Positions 44,575-56,210 of a stretch of DNA of 64,000 bases are shown in pieces. A program made the translations under genes and the position numbers. Source of the stretch: Calliopum simillimum (lineage: Eukaryota > Arthropoda > Insecta > Diptera > Lauxaniidae); the NCBI GenBank assembly GCA_951812925.1, contig OX638372.1:88929058-88993057 (forward strand), in the 5' to 3' direction. Below the pieces are notes generated by a model, which ran no database searches, had not been told where the DNA came from, and saw only the letters and a program-made list of their open reading frames with translations. Positions within the stretch are counted from its first letter, which is position 1. Each line of letters opens with the position of its first letter.

Positions 44575-45969
44575 ACTAAAATTCTCCATCCTCTGCTCAA
44601 CAAAATCTGGAGTGAAGAGCGTTTGCCAGAAGATTGGCTACATGGCATGTTAGTCAAATTGCCGAAAAAAGGTGACCTAAGCGAGTGCCGAAACTATAGA
44701 GGCATCACCTTGCTCTCAGTTCCATCAAAAGTACTGACGAAAGTGCTTCTGAGCAGGTTAAGCGAAAAACTTGATTCGGCCATTCGAAAGCAGCAAGCAG
44801 GATTCCGGCGAAACAGATCATGCGTGGATCAAATCAACACGCTCAGAATAATTGTCGAACAATCATGCGAGTGGCGTGCTGCACTTCAACTTGTCTTCGT
44901 TGACTATAGCACTGCCTTTGACAGTGTCTCCCGAGAAAACATCTGGGCGTCACTGCAACGAAGAGGTATTGCCGCAAAGGCCATAAACTTAGTACGTGCA
45001 CAATATGAAGGCTTTAAATGCAGTGTGTTACACAACGGGTTGTTGTCACCGACATTCACCACTAATTCAGGCGTACGGCAGGGGTGTTTACTATCACCAT
45101 CACTCTTCCTTATCGTTCTTGATGATATCCTAGATAAAGCTCTTAATAAGGCCAAAAGTGGTATTCAATGGAACTTTACCGAACATCTGGAAGATCTCGA
45201 CTACGCTGACGACATCTGCCTCTTATCGTCCAAACATTCAGATATGCAAAGCAAAATTGAAGACCTTGTCTTGGAATCACAAAAGGCCAGCCTAAAAATC
45301 AACGTATCCAAGACTAAAAGCATGAAGCTAAACGCAAGCAATGACATCACGTTTGAAGCTGGCAGTGATGGCATCGGAAACGTCGATAGCTTCTCGTATC
45401 TAGGCAGCATTATCTCCATGGATGGTGGAGCAAAAGAGGATATCAACTCAAGAATAGCAAAAGCAAAAGGCGCGTTTACTCAACTGAACAAAATATGGTC
45501 TTCATCCGTTATATCCACCAAAACGAGAGTGCGCATTTTTGATTCGAATGTGAAATCGGTTTTGTTATATGGGTGCGAAACATGGCTTGTTACTGAACAA
45601 CTAACAAACAAGCTGCAAGTATTCGTCAACAAATGCTTAAGGCGTATACTAAAGGTTTGGTGGCCTCGCACTATATCAAATGCCAAGCTACATCAAAAAT
45701 GCAAACAGAAGGCTATAGCAAACGAGATCAAGCTGCGCAAATGGGGATGGATTGGTCACACTCTCCGGAAACCACACAGCGAAGTTTGTCGCCAGGCCCT
45801 TGAGTGGAATCCACAAGGCAGTAGAGGACGTGGTAGACCCAAAACCAACTGGAAAAGGTCGTTGGAAAAGGAAATCCAAGAATCGGGAAAATCGTGGCAA
45901 GAGATCAAAGTCATCGCAAGGGATCGTGACAAATGGAGAGATTTCATATTGGCCCTATGCTCCTCCTAG
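44575..45969 (+). CDS. RTE reverse transcriptase and C-terminal domain, uninterrupted frame (copy b)
   Basis: About 464 codons remain open. No natural ATG marks the start: the codon at 44623 is TTG, and the frame is entered through a deletion, so this is part of a longer ORF. RT motifs in order: WLHGMLVKLPKKGDL, CRNYRGITLLS, QAGFRRNRSCVDQI, FVDYSTAFDSVSRE (first Asp), GVRQGCLLSPSLF, and LDYADDICLLSS (catalytic YADD, near 45200). The thumb has SKTKSMKLN and YLGSIISMDGGAKEDI. The C-terminal region has LLYGCETW, KWGWIGHTLRKP and RGRPKTNWKRSL, typical of RTE-clade proteins. The RT core itself looks undamaged. Confidence 0.85.
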   Translation, partial: TKILHPLLNKIWSEERLPEDWLHGMLVKLPKKGDLSECRNYRGITLLSVPSKVLTKVLLSRLSEKLDSAIRKQQAGFRRNRSCVDQINTLRIIVEQSCEWRAALQLVFVDYSTAFDSVSRENIWASLQRRGIAAKAINLVRAQYEGFKCSVLHNGLLSPTFTTNSGVRQGCLLSPSLFLIVLDDILDKALNKAKSGIQWNFTEHLEDLDYADDICLLSSKHSDMQSKIEDLVLESQKASLKINVSKTKSMKLNASNDITFEAGSDGIGNVDSFSYLGSIISMDGGAKEDINSRIAKAKGAFTQLNKIWSSSVISTKTRVRIFDSNVKSVLLYGCETWLVTEQLTNKLQVFVNKCLRRILKVWWPRTISNAKLHQKCKQKAIANEIKLRKWGWIGHTLRKPHSEVCRQALEWNPQGSRGRGRPKTNWKRSLEKEIQESGKSWQEIKVIARDRDKWRDFILALCSS

Positions 45970-46011
45970 GAGTTAAAGGAGAATACATACATACATACAT
46001 ACATGAGGCAT

Positions 46012-47537
46012 TAGGCTGACCCAAAAAAACTAAAGGTGTTCCATTTTAGGTGCTCAGCACTCAAAATGTTCGGTATGGTCTAGAAACTACGTACTTATGT
46101 AAATTTTGGTAAAAAAATATTGAGATTTAGCACTCGCGCAAGCTCGATAAATAGCGCTGCCTTGATCGTACGAGAATGGGGTTCTTTCAGCCCGTGGAAA
46201 TTGATAAAAAAGGATTGGAAAAATTTTTTTTTCTGTCCTACTTTATGCTTTTGAGGTCGCTGAAGACAATGGCATTGCCAGTTTTTGGAAAAGATTCCAA
46301 GATTTCAAGATATTTAAGATATCTCTCGAAAAAAAAAAAAATTTGAGATTTTTGTTAGATTAAATTGGCATTAATCGTAGGAACATTTTTTATTTTTGTT
46401 TCTCGGAATGTAGTCTTGTAGCCTAGATTGTGACGAACAAAATGAGTGGTCGCACAATACTTTTTGACAAAATCTTCTCGAGATATCGGCCACAGACTGA
46501 ACCGCCGTCCTGCCGTATTGCCGGTCATTGGGGATATCTACCGATTTTACGCTATTTTCATTGATTTTTGAGATCCTACCTTGTACTTTCGACGTCGCTG
46601 GAGATGCGGAAACATTTATTTTCACGATAAAATGCAAGTGTTTTAATGTATTCAAGATATTCCTATGATAAATTTTCCTAGTGGGATTTCCAATGAAAAG
46701 CAGAACTAGCTCTAAAACCTCGACATAAATTTTCCGCGCATGATTCATCTGCAGCTAGTGATAGATGACCATCGCGGTTTTCTTCTGGAAAGGTGGCAAT
46801 GTGTCCCAAATTTTTCAGTGGAAAATAAAAAAATTTGGGACACATCTGCTTTTCATTGGAAATCCCACTAGGAAAATTTATCATAGGAATATCTTGAATA
46901 CATTAAAACACTTGCATTTTATCGTGAAAATAAATGTTCCCGCATCTCCAGCGACGTCGAAAGTACAAGGTAGGATCTCAAAAATCAATGAAAATAGCGT
47001 AAAATCGGTAGATATCCCCAGTGACCGGCAATACGGCAGGACGGCGGTTCAGTCTGTGGCTGATATCTCGAGAAGATTTTGTCAAAAAGTATTGTGCGAC
47101 CACTCATTTTGTTCGTCACAATCTAGGCTATAAGACTACATTCCGAGAAACAAAAATAAAAAATGTTCCTACGATTAGTGCCAATTTAATCTAACAAAAA
47201 TCTCAAATTTTTTTTTTTTTTCGAGAGATATCTTAAATATCTTGAAATCTTGGAATCTTTTCCAAAAACTGGCAATGCCATTGTCTTCAGCGACCTCGAA
47301 AGCATAAAGTAGGACAGAAAAAAAAAAATTGTTCCAATCCTTTTTTATCAATTTCCACGGGCTGAAAGAACCCCACTCTCGTACGATCAAGGCAGCGCTA
47401 CTTATCGAGCTTGCGCGAGTGCTAAATCTCAATATTTTTTTACCAAAATTTACATACGTAGTTTCTAGACCATACCGAACATTTTGAGTGCTGAGCACCT
47501 AAAATCGGAACACCTTTAGTTTTTTTGGGTCAGCCTA
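46012..47537. mobile_element. 1526-bp foldback or Mutator-like palindrome
   Basis: The arms 46012-46703 and 46845-47537 are inverted copies of about 692 bp with only a few mismatches. A 141-bp spacer (46704-46844) separates them. Ends are TAGGCTGACCC and its complement. A 9-bp TSD ATGAGGCAT lies at 46003-46011 and 47538-47546. A 9-bp TSD with long inverted arms fits Mutator-like or FB-type elements. The spacer has its own GTGTCCCAAATTT hairpin (46800-46843). Frames in the arms (for example 46371-46748 and 46765-47133) mirror each other and are not genes. Confidence 0.9.
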
Positions 47538-47546
47538 ATGAGGCAT

Positions 47547-48015
47547 GCCTTTAGCAATTCAGCTGTTATTTGATCTATACCGGCGGCCTTGTTGTTTTTC
47601 ATGCTTTGGATAGCTTTCACTATTTCATCGATTGTAGGCGGTGGTGTTTGTATTCGACTACTACTGCGAGTCACTGCGGCAGTTGTAGTTGGTGATTCTG
47701 GTTGTGGGGATGTGGTAGACATGGGATTTAGTATATCACAAAAATACTCTTTCCATCTCTTTAGTTGTTCGACCGCGGATGTTAAGAGATTTTCATTTTT
47801 GTCTTTGATAGGGCGGCTCTGTTGGAGTTTTCTGCCAGATAATCTGCGGGTGATATCGTAAAGCTGCCTGAGATTTTGAGCATTTGCAGCGCTTTCGGCT
47901 TCGCTCGCGAGGTCGTTATACATTCTTCTCGTATGCACGATCGCCTGACTTCTTCACTGAGAGGGTTAGTTTTAGCGTCATCTCTCAGTTTTTTTGCGCT
48001 TCTTCTTTTTTCCAC
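47547..48015 (-). pseudogene. RTE copy a, linker and start of RT
   Basis: This is the first part of the truncated ORF: KRRSAKKLRDDAKT, then RRMYNDLASEAESAANAQNL, the SGRKLQQSRPIKD box, and a Pro/Thr-rich stretch. The RT entry motif IVKAIQSMKNNKAAGIDQIT follows, ending at the insertion point. A small deletion and frameshift lie near 47940-47960. Confidence 0.85.
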
Positions 48016-48023
48016 AGCACATT

Positions 48024-48879
48024 AGATCAAATGAATTGTTTTTCTGTGAAAAATTATTAAAAGCGAAAGTTTGATTAACTGTAGCAAAGGGAAAATTAAG
48101 AATAGTTTCAAAAAAAAATTTAGAAAAATTAATCCTTCCGTGAACAATTACTCTTTTGAGGACAAAAATAAAATGGGAACAGTAGTTCTTCTAATTATTT
48201 TCAGTGAATATTGTTTGTCATAGTGCTCTTTGTATGTATATATACCAAATTTCATACATTTGTGTTGAATAGTTTCGATAATATAACTAGTTCAGTTTTT
48301 GAGTGGCGTGTTTTTGCCTATTTTTTCAATGGATATTAATTTTCCTAATGCCTTTCGCATCTGTACCAAATTTCATTAAATTGGCTCAAACCGTTGCAGA
48401 AGTGTGACGAATTGTGTAAAATAGGGATATGACACCGCCCATTTTTCTAGCTCATTATATTTCTCTTAATGATTCTAGTATGCTTTCAAAAATTCATCAA
48501 TCAGGTGAATTGTTTCCGAGCCCATAAAGTCCAGAAAGGCAAAGATTATCTATTTCATTTGTATATAATAAGAGACCTAGAAAATATGGTATTACTCGCA
48601 AATCGCAAAAAATTCTGAATGGATCTAAACTGAAATGATTTCACAAATTATTGGTTTATTCATTTCTGTTTAAGTTTGGTTAGCCGTTCGTAGCGGATTT
48701 TTTAAAAGCTTACATACCGCAATTTATAGTTTTTTTTGAATAAAATCATTAATCCTTACCTATCTTAATATTCTCCATTTTAAAATTTGTACTAACTATT
48801 TGCCAACTACTTACTTGTAAGAGGTAGAGTGTGGTGCTATTAGTAAGCCAAGTTTTACAGCTGCCCAATAAAGTTGGAA
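48024..48879. other. Flank of the RTE nest, dispersed-repeat texture
   Basis: Phrases such as ACCAAATTTCAT(A/T)(A/C)A and GTTTCGATAATATAACTAG recall the 3840-4735 repeat. No gene is seen. Confidence 0.35.
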
Positions 48880-49300
48880 AAAAATTCGACCAAAATTCAT
48901 ATGAGGATTGCCAAATAAGTATTTTGTAGTCGAGCAAATGCGCCATTCGCTTTGTCCGAAGGTCCAGCGAATGCGAATGACGCTATTTATAGAGTCGTGA
49001 GCTCTGCGGATAACATCGTCCATTACTATTTAATTTGAACCGGATTGGTAAAAGCAATCAATCTAGGCGCACACCCGACTCGGACGCTTAGGAATCTGAA
49101 AGCTTTATTTTATGTCAGACTTTACATTTGAAGCTCTTGTTTTGAGCCTTGATGAGGTTAACGATCTTGGGTGAAGCACCTCCCGCGTCTAACCAATGCA
49201 TCCCGGATGAAATTTCGGTCGATGCCACCAACGAATGTAGTGCTGTAGTTGATCAGATGAAGTGAAACGAAGCCTTTGAATCTATTCCCTGATAATGAAG
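48880..49300 (-). pseudogene. Older RTE-like RT fragment
   Basis: On the minus strand IDRNFIRDALVRRG (near 49220) and, one frame over, GASPKIVNLIKAQNKSFKCKV (near 49180) are the segment after the first RT Asp. Near 48950 KANGAFARL matches AKAKGAFTQL of the young copy. The rest is worn. Confidence 0.6.
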
Positions 49301-50397
49301 AAGATGTTCATATGATCAACACACAATCTGTTTAGATGGAAGACAGTTTGTTATTTCTGAATAAGAAGCTCTAACTACTCGCTGACTCCGGTATAAAGTA
49401 TTTTTGACATGTTATTGAATGAGGTTGACAAAATCATAATGTCTCTGTAGTTTTGAAATATTTAAATTTTTAGGTAAATTGGCACTAACAAATAGGAATG
49501 TAGCAACAGTGACAGCAGCATCATTAGTGGCAACTATTCATATATGTTTGGGGTCTTATTGTATTTATTGTGGAGAGAAGTGGAGTTTTATTTTTCTCAT
49601 TAACTGTAAGTTTCTTTCAAATGTGTGGAAGCATCATTACTTCATTGAATGAAGAAATTTCCTTGCAATATTCTGCGATAAGAAAAAAATATTGAATGTA
49701 CCATTTTATTCACTGCGTATTCTTTCGCAAGGACATAAATGTTCGACATTAAAGATGGCACACTGCAAATGAACAAATGTAAGATGCTTGTACTAATGGC
49801 TTTTTGTTGACTGTTTTTCTTTTCTTACAAGCGCAATGATTTGTTTTTAATTTCCTTAGCTCCAGGGGTGTAAATATAATGCAAAATATCAGAGTACATA
49901 AATTAATATTTGGAATGTTTTTTTCTTGTGTTGTTGTATTGAAAGTTAATTTATTATTTTAGGAAATCAAAAATATTTGCTGGTATGAGAAACAGGAAAA
50001 ATGCATTTGTCATTTAGTGGTTGTTGGCGCGATTCGCTTTTCTATTTTGGAAGGGGGAGAAAAACCAACAGGAAAAGGAAATTCTTTATTTCCGTTTTGA
50101 AAACAAAATTAAATGAAAGTAAACAGTACAAAAATAAATTTGCAAATTATTTTATAAATAGTCAAACGCTTTGCTTTAAAAAAGTGTTTGAGATTACTAT
50201 CCTTGCAGTATATTGCTAGGTACGTACTTAGAACGTTTTGTCATGCGGGTGCTATATTTCGTCGGCTGAATGCTCTTTTGATCCATATAACATACATAAA
50301 AATATATTTCGAGAAAATCATAAAAAAAAGTTTGGCCATTGATAACAGAATATTTTCGTGATAGATTTTTTTTCTAATTTTGGCAAGGGATTGATAG
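49301..50397. other. Unassigned AT-rich DNA
   Basis: No domain in the frames (for example 50001-50219). Nothing else is recognised. Confidence 0.35.
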
Positions 50398-51651
50398 CAC
50401 TGTGGAACAATATCGAACTTTTTTTAAAACACATTGCAAAATCCAAAAAATTCTTAAAGTAGACGTTAAAAAAAATACCCGTGTCTCGTGGTTTCCCCCA
50501 GCACATCACATTTTTTTTAATTCGATTTTTGAAGTTTTTTTATCCACTGTATATGAAAAAAACCAAAAATTAAATCGATGAATTTAACAATATGATCCTT
50601 ACATTTGAGGTGTATCATGTGTTCAAAAAACTTATGCAGGATATTGCGGGGAATATTTTTGTAGAAAATTTTAACCATGGCTAACCCCCACATGTGGGTC
50701 ATTTTTGCCCTTTTCTTAAAAAGGTACAAAAATATCACCTAAATCAGGGGAATATTGAGTCAGTATGTACTACAGAAATATTTGCTATAAAAATTTCACT
50801 ACTAGTTGCTAAACACTTAATGGTCGAAATTGAAGCCCGAAACCAAAAAAATTGCTAAAATCAATTACGACTTTTCACATTGTATATTAATTACATCCCT
50901 GACGCGCTTACCTTAAGTTTTAAGAATTTTTCGTCTTTGGCAACTCTTAGTGAAATTTTTTGTAGGATATTTTTCCAAATTTTTTTAACCCATTGTGGCT
51001 CAGTTTTAGAAAAAAGGGCCAAAAAGACCCATAAAAACAGGATATAATAGGTTAATGAGTTCTAGGAAAATGATCCCTGTATGATTTCGTTATGATCGTG
51101 TGAGAACGAGTTTTGTCTAAAATGTAGTTTTAGAGTTTTACAGTGGGGTGAAATTTGGAAAATATTGATTGTTAGAAGTGCTTACTGATTTTAACGATTT
51201 TTTGATTTCGGGATAAAATTTTGCTTTTTTAGTGTTTAGCAACTAGTAGTGAAATTGAATAGCAAATATTTCTGTAGTACATACTGACTCAATATTCCCC
51301 TGTTTTAGGTGTCATTTTTGTACCTTTTTAAGGAATGGGCAAAAATGACCCACATGTGGAGGTTGTGCAGGGTTAAAATTTTCTATGAAAATATTCCCCG
51401 CAATATCCTGCATAAGTTTACTGAACACATGATACACCTCAAATGTAAGGATCATATAGTTAAATTCATCGATTTAACACAAGAATGCGGTATTTTTGTT
51501 TTTTCATATACATAGAAAGAAAACTTCAAAAATCGATTAAAAAAATGTGATGTGCTGGAGAAAAATCACGAGACACGGGTATTTTTTTTTAACGTCTACT
51601 TTAAGAATTTTTTGGATTTTCTCATGTGTTTTTTTTTTGTGTCGAACGGTG
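50398..51651. mobile_element. 1254-bp foldback element
   Basis: Inverted arms run from 50398 to about 50870 and from about 51190 to 51651. Match is high in the outer 420 bp and weaker inside. Ends are CACTGTGGAAC and CACCGTTCGAC (inverted). The motif GGGCAAAAATGACCCACATG is in both arms, and a worn third version (AGGGCCAAAAAGACCCATA) is in the spacer near 51015. Each arm can encode the same short peptide (IPRNILHKF...KCKDHIVKFIDL), which follows from the inversion. No TSD was found. Confidence 0.8.
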
Positions 51652-52659
51652 TAGGTGATTAAAGTAACTTCTCCCAAAGTTTGGGTTCCGCAGCCAACAA
51701 ATTAACTAAATTAACTATTTTTCTTTTGCAGGAATAGTATTTGTACATTTGCTCCATAAAGTACATGGAAATGACCACTTGATTTATTCTTTGCACGTGG
51801 AGCAAAAAATTTCGAAATTACTCATGTGAATAATAACAGTCCAACAATGGTTTTAAATTCCGGAATTTGATTAGCTAAACAATAAAGGAGAGACATCTCT
51901 ATTTTAAAAATCTGAACTTAGTTCTTTTCTTTCATGTAGGGATTCGTAGATATCCCACTTCAAAGTGCAGAAGTAGTTGTAGTAATCTTACTCACTAAAC
52001 TTTACCTTCCAACTTCTCCAACAGGATCATTACTTTTTCAAATATTATTCACTGAAATAAAGATTTCTCAGCTCTATACAAAGGACTATATTATATTTGT
52101 ATGCCTGTACTTCAAAGGATTAGGATCTAATTGGAAAAGTAAAAACTCAGAAGTATGTATGGAAATTAATGGCTATAAGACTATTTCGGCCAAATTACAT
52201 TATCCTTTGCCCTGGAAATGCTCCATATTGCATTTCTTGGAGAAAATAAGAGTACTAATAAGTACCGCACGTAACGCACCAAATGCATATCGGGGCGATT
52301 TCTAAAAACTTGTTGCCGACTATTATCCAAAATATACGGAACTTCGTAAATATCTGCGTTGCTTTCGATATCTGACTCAAAATTTTCTAGGTCTGAAAAA
52401 TTTTTTAGAATTTTCACAAAGCCAATGTGGATTCTATTTCTTCAGCATCAACTGTTCGTAAACTAATGGTTAACCAATGTTGTTTGAAGTCTTAACTAAT
52501 GAGTAAAAACTAATCGTTGTCGGTTAAGCCCTTATCTTTAGTTAACTTTTAACTGTGAATTTGGGCCTAAGACTTTCCGCGTAGATTATCTTAGCTTTAT
52601 TTAAAATCAAGACCATTACAGTCTTTATCTTGAACATAACGTTTTTCGAGATAATCCAA
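51652..52659. other. Unassigned DNA
   Basis: The frame 52181-52417 (minus, 78 codons, acidic N-terminal half) is the only one of note; no family is recognised. Confidence 0.35.
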
Positions 52660-52975
52660 CTACTAGAATTTCACTCAGACACTAAGAACTATAAATGCAA
52701 GCGCTGAGTTCAAACTGGGCGAACTCTGAAAAGAGGGCGTGGCAACTCCCATACAAATAAATACTTCGAAGTGCCATAGTCAAAACATTTTTTGCGATAA
52801 ACCAACTTAATTTCACCCAAGCAGTAAAAACAGTAAAGGCAAGTCCAAGATCTGAAAAAAAGCTATGTGAACTCAGACAACTCGTACAGCACCTCCAGTA
52901 CAAGCCAAGTTTTCATAATACTGTAGTGTTAGGTATTTAATGTTTGGCCAGGCCAAAGGTAACACCCTTTCTAGT
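52660..52975 (+). repeat. Dispersed repeat, copy 1
   Basis: It shares AAGAGGGCGTGGCA, CACTCAGACACTAA, TTTCACCCA(A/C) and the end GGTATTTAATGTTTGGCCAG with 55700-56000 and 58740-58860. The second copy is split by the 56211-58058 palindrome. There is no coding sense. Confidence 0.55.
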
Positions 52976-54265
52976 CAAAATCAAAATTGATAAAAACTTA
53001 TTTGAGAGTTTCAATGGGAAAAGAAAGGTAACGCAACTTAGCTATTCTACCATTGAAATTTTAAGATCGGTGCTGTCAATAACAACATTGCTGAGCAAAA
53101 ATCTCGAAGAATTTACACTGAAAGAGGACCCCTTTCCGTTAATTTGCCAGGGGCCTGCCTCAAACGGTGTAGTTACGCCACTGGCTCAGTCTAAATTTTC
53201 TCAGAAAAAATCTATAGTATTTATTCTCAGTAATATTATTTAGTATGTTTCTTTTAACTCATGCACTTCGAAAAAGTTTCCTTGAAATCCAGATTGTGGA
53301 TAGTTTGGGCTATATAAATAAAGTTCGTACTTATGTTAAAACAAAACTCCTTTGCAATAAATTAAATTCTGTCTAAAAAAATACACTAATGTTTGCACAA
53401 ACCCACACATCCTTACGAAACTCTTGATTAAAATAAATAGCCAGGACAAACAAAGTTTCGCTACTTTTTTTTCTGCACTTAATGCATAATTAATTCCACC
53501 GTAACTCATGTGCTGCTTCCTCAATCTTCTCCATGCATTCCTATATCCTTGTGAAAAACATATGCTCAGTGCAAAAGGATTTAGAAAAAAAAAATTTTTA
53601 AAAATTCAAAATAAAATCCACCATAAAGTCCGCCTTTTTCGGGTTGCCACACAATGTGGCATAAAGTAATGTTGCGCAGCTTAAACATGACAAAACCTCA
53701 AGTTGGCTTCCAAAGCAACGACAAACATAAAAACTTCCGCCCACTTGTATGCCGCCCACTTTTGAGCGAAACACATGAACACATATCCACACACATTCAT
53801 ACCAATGCAAATTGCGCTTTGAAGGACGCATTTGTCCACAACTTTTATTCATTTCATTTGATGTACATTTGCAGTTTTGTAGCTTCTGTCGCTTGGTACT
53901 CTTTTTCAATTTGCTCCTTTTTTCTTCTTGGATTGCTACCACAAACTTTTGGCTGCACTTGTGTTAAATCTGTGTCCATTTTATAATAATTTGATGCATA
54001 TGTGATGGCTTATTCTTTTTAGCGAGTGCTCTCTCTCCCTCTACTTTTAACTCAATGTAAACTTAAGTGTTTTGAATTGTTCGCTTTGGTTAATTTGTAA
54101 AAATGAGCGGGACTTAGTTCCAACAAGTAGCAGTTGTAGAATTCAGTGTTGTAAAAAGACACTTTGAAATTGAAATTTAATGAAATTTGATTTTTTTTTT
54201 TAACAAATAGCGCCCTCTAGTGGTCAAACTTTTAGTTGTGGAAAGATGAGCAGTAGGAAGAAAAC
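52976..54265. other. Unassigned DNA
   Basis: Balanced base use around 53640-53980, with overlapping frames of about 110 codons on both strands (53598-53942 and 53654-53986). Neither has a recognisable domain. Confidence 0.35.
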
Positions 54266-54400
54266 CATGTATGTATTCTCCTTTAACACCTAGGGGGAGC
54301 AAAGGGCCAATATGTAACCCCTTGCGATGACTTTGATCTCTTGCCACGACTTTCCCGATTCTAGGATTTCCTTTTCCAGCTACCTTTTTCAGTTGGTTTT
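54266..54400 (-). pseudogene. RTE 3' end fragment
   Basis: The minus strand carries KVAGKGNPRIGKVVARDQ-like text. The 3' UTR is CCCTAGGTGTTAAAGGAGAA and TACATACAT follows. Only the last 130 bases of the element are present. Confidence 0.75.
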
Positions 54401-55424
54401 GGGAAAGCATAGTAGAGTATATTTCCTACAGTTTTTAGGTTATAACTGAGTATATGTCTCGGCCTCAAAAGAGCCAAATTTTCTGGAATTGAAAAATATT
54501 CCAAAATTTAGGTTAAAATTCTTGGACTTTAAAGTTTTGTCATTTATCGCGCTTTAACGTAATGCATCAAACATAAAAAAATTTCAAGTTGTGGATTCAT
54601 TATACACTGTGAAACAAAAAAACCGAAAATCATACTAGGACTGACATAGCTCTTACAAATTTCAACCGATTTCTATTCTGAAGACAATTTTCGAAACCTG
54701 TTGTTCTGCTTTTGTTTTTGGATATATTTTGAAATACGAACATTAAATGGTCGCTTTTTCATAATATGCAAAATTTTTTATCAAATTGCGCCCTCTAGCA
54801 GACAATCGCTTAGTCTTGGAATGATAATTTGCAAGAAAAACTTCTTACAGGACTTCCTGTAGATCAATGAGAAAAAACTTAAGCCCTGTCAAATTAGCAT
54901 AAAAATTGTCAAATAATATCCCCTAAGCTATAAGTTTTACCTAAAAAATTTATGTTTTTTGTAGAGCTCTATAAATGAGTGTTTTTATACCCTTCACTCA
55001 GGGTATGTTCACATATGTTACGGAGCACTTTCCTGAATATTCTCAAGTAAAATTCAGAAAAAACATATGTGGCACACGGTAAGGGAAAAGGTTAAAAAGT
55101 CTAAATTTCTCTTTATGGCCATATTATAGGTCATAAAAATCTGGAAAAATTCAAGCAAATTCATTTATAAAAAAGTAAAATGACCTTGTTCATGATGTTT
55201 TTTTTATGTAAGCCCCCCATGCCGGGTAAAAGTCAAAAAACGCAAAATTTTCACGACCTCCTGGCAGCCCCTCATGTCAAAATTTTCCTGTTCACCTATT
55301 GGGAATTTAATTTTACACGTCTAGTAATTTATTCCACCACATTTGGTTGTAGAATATGAAGAAAAAAAATGTTTTTCTGAAAAGCTGGGTCAAATAAGGG
55401 AAGATTATTTTCGGATATGCCCAT
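54401..55424. other. Unassigned DNA with two GCGCCCTCTAG motifs
   Basis: AT(A/T)GCGCCCTCTAG and the adjoining bases occur at 54206-54222 and 54776-54795 with similar downstream text (a CTTAGT or TTTAGT zone), which suggests a worn duplication of about 570 bp spacing. No gene. Confidence 0.4.
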
Positions 55425-56210
55425 ATACTCTTGCTCAGCGTCACCTCTTGAGCCGAAATAGCAATTTCCGTTCGTCTGTCAGACTGTCTAGATGTCTGTC
55501 TGTCCGTTGAAATCATTTTAATATTTTTGGAGAGCCAGATTATTCAATGAAATTTGGTACACTGCCTTCGTCATGAAAGTTAGCTCGACTAATTGAAATT
55601 GAGCGAAATCAGCCTATGCACACGCCTATCGCCCAAACAGAAAATATATTAAAAATGCTACTTTAGCAGTATTTTTCACCACAATGTAACCATAATACAT
55701 ATAAATATTATAGACGGTAAGCGCAAGCTCTGAGCAAAAACTAGGCGAACTCGGACAAGAGGGCGTGGCACCTTACATATAAGCAAGAGTTTCAAAATGC
55801 AACACAGAAAGCGTTTTTCGATATAATCCAACTAAATTACACTCAGACACTAACAAGACCTGAGCAAAAACTAGGCGAACTTGGAATACTGAAAGTGTTT
55901 TTTGAGGTAATCCAACCAAATTTCACCCACACAATAAAAACAGTAAGTGCAAGATTTGAGCAAAAGCTATATGATTTCAGGCATGACGTCGCACAGTATG
56001 AGATTTTGCCAATCTAGGACGTCAAAATTCAATTTTTGCCGTAGTTTCAAAGTTATCGAGTCGAAATTTTGTATATGAACTTAAATTCTTTATGCGGAGG
56101 TCTGGTTCAGATATGAAAAAAAATCGGACAAAATCTACTTGCACCTTCTATACAAATGTGCATTTTTTTTTTTGTAGAAAAAAAAAAATGTAAAAAAATT
56201 GGTCGTAATG

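Larger units (their letters stand above)
42017..46002 (+). mobile_element. Inner RTE-type retrotransposon (copy b)
   Basis: 5' truncated in the endonuclease (ADIGSDHHLLVAVIRLKL at about 42025) and complete at the 3' end (CCTAGGAGTTAAAGGAG then (ATAC)n). It inserted in copy a in the opposite direction with a 17-bp TSD. It is interrupted by 42726-44476. A 28-bp deletion near 44575 breaks the frame relative to copy a. Confidence 0.9.
40580..48015 (-). mobile_element. Outer RTE-type retrotransposon (copy a), 5' truncated
   Basis: The copy lies on the minus strand in two blocks, 48015-47547 and 42016-40580. The tail (ATAC)n with CTCCTTTAACTCC is at 40580-40605. An 8-bp TSD AGCACATT lies at 40572-40579 and 48016-48023. 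The break is the insertion of copy b, whose 17-bp TSD is taken from this copy. Across the break the frame reads ITAELLKACLI / TSAKILHP without a gap, which shows that it was one element. Confidence 0.9.

Noticed and set aside
40580..46002. Twin-priming (inverted 5' end) of a single RTE
   Set aside because: Both orientations have their own complete 3' end with the (ATAC)n tail, and a 17-bp TSD separates them, so they are two insertions.
46371..47133. Pair of about 125-codon frames of nearly identical sequence on opposite strands
   Set aside because: Mirror images produced by the palindrome arms; no domain.
50517..51515. Two copies of a conserved peptide with KCKDHIVKFIDL
   Set aside because: Same DNA in inverted arms, so conservation is not independent; no start context or family match.
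53598..53986. Overlapping 110-codon frames on both strands as a possible exon
   Set aside because: No domain on either strand and no clear splice sites; cannot be supported from sequence alone.
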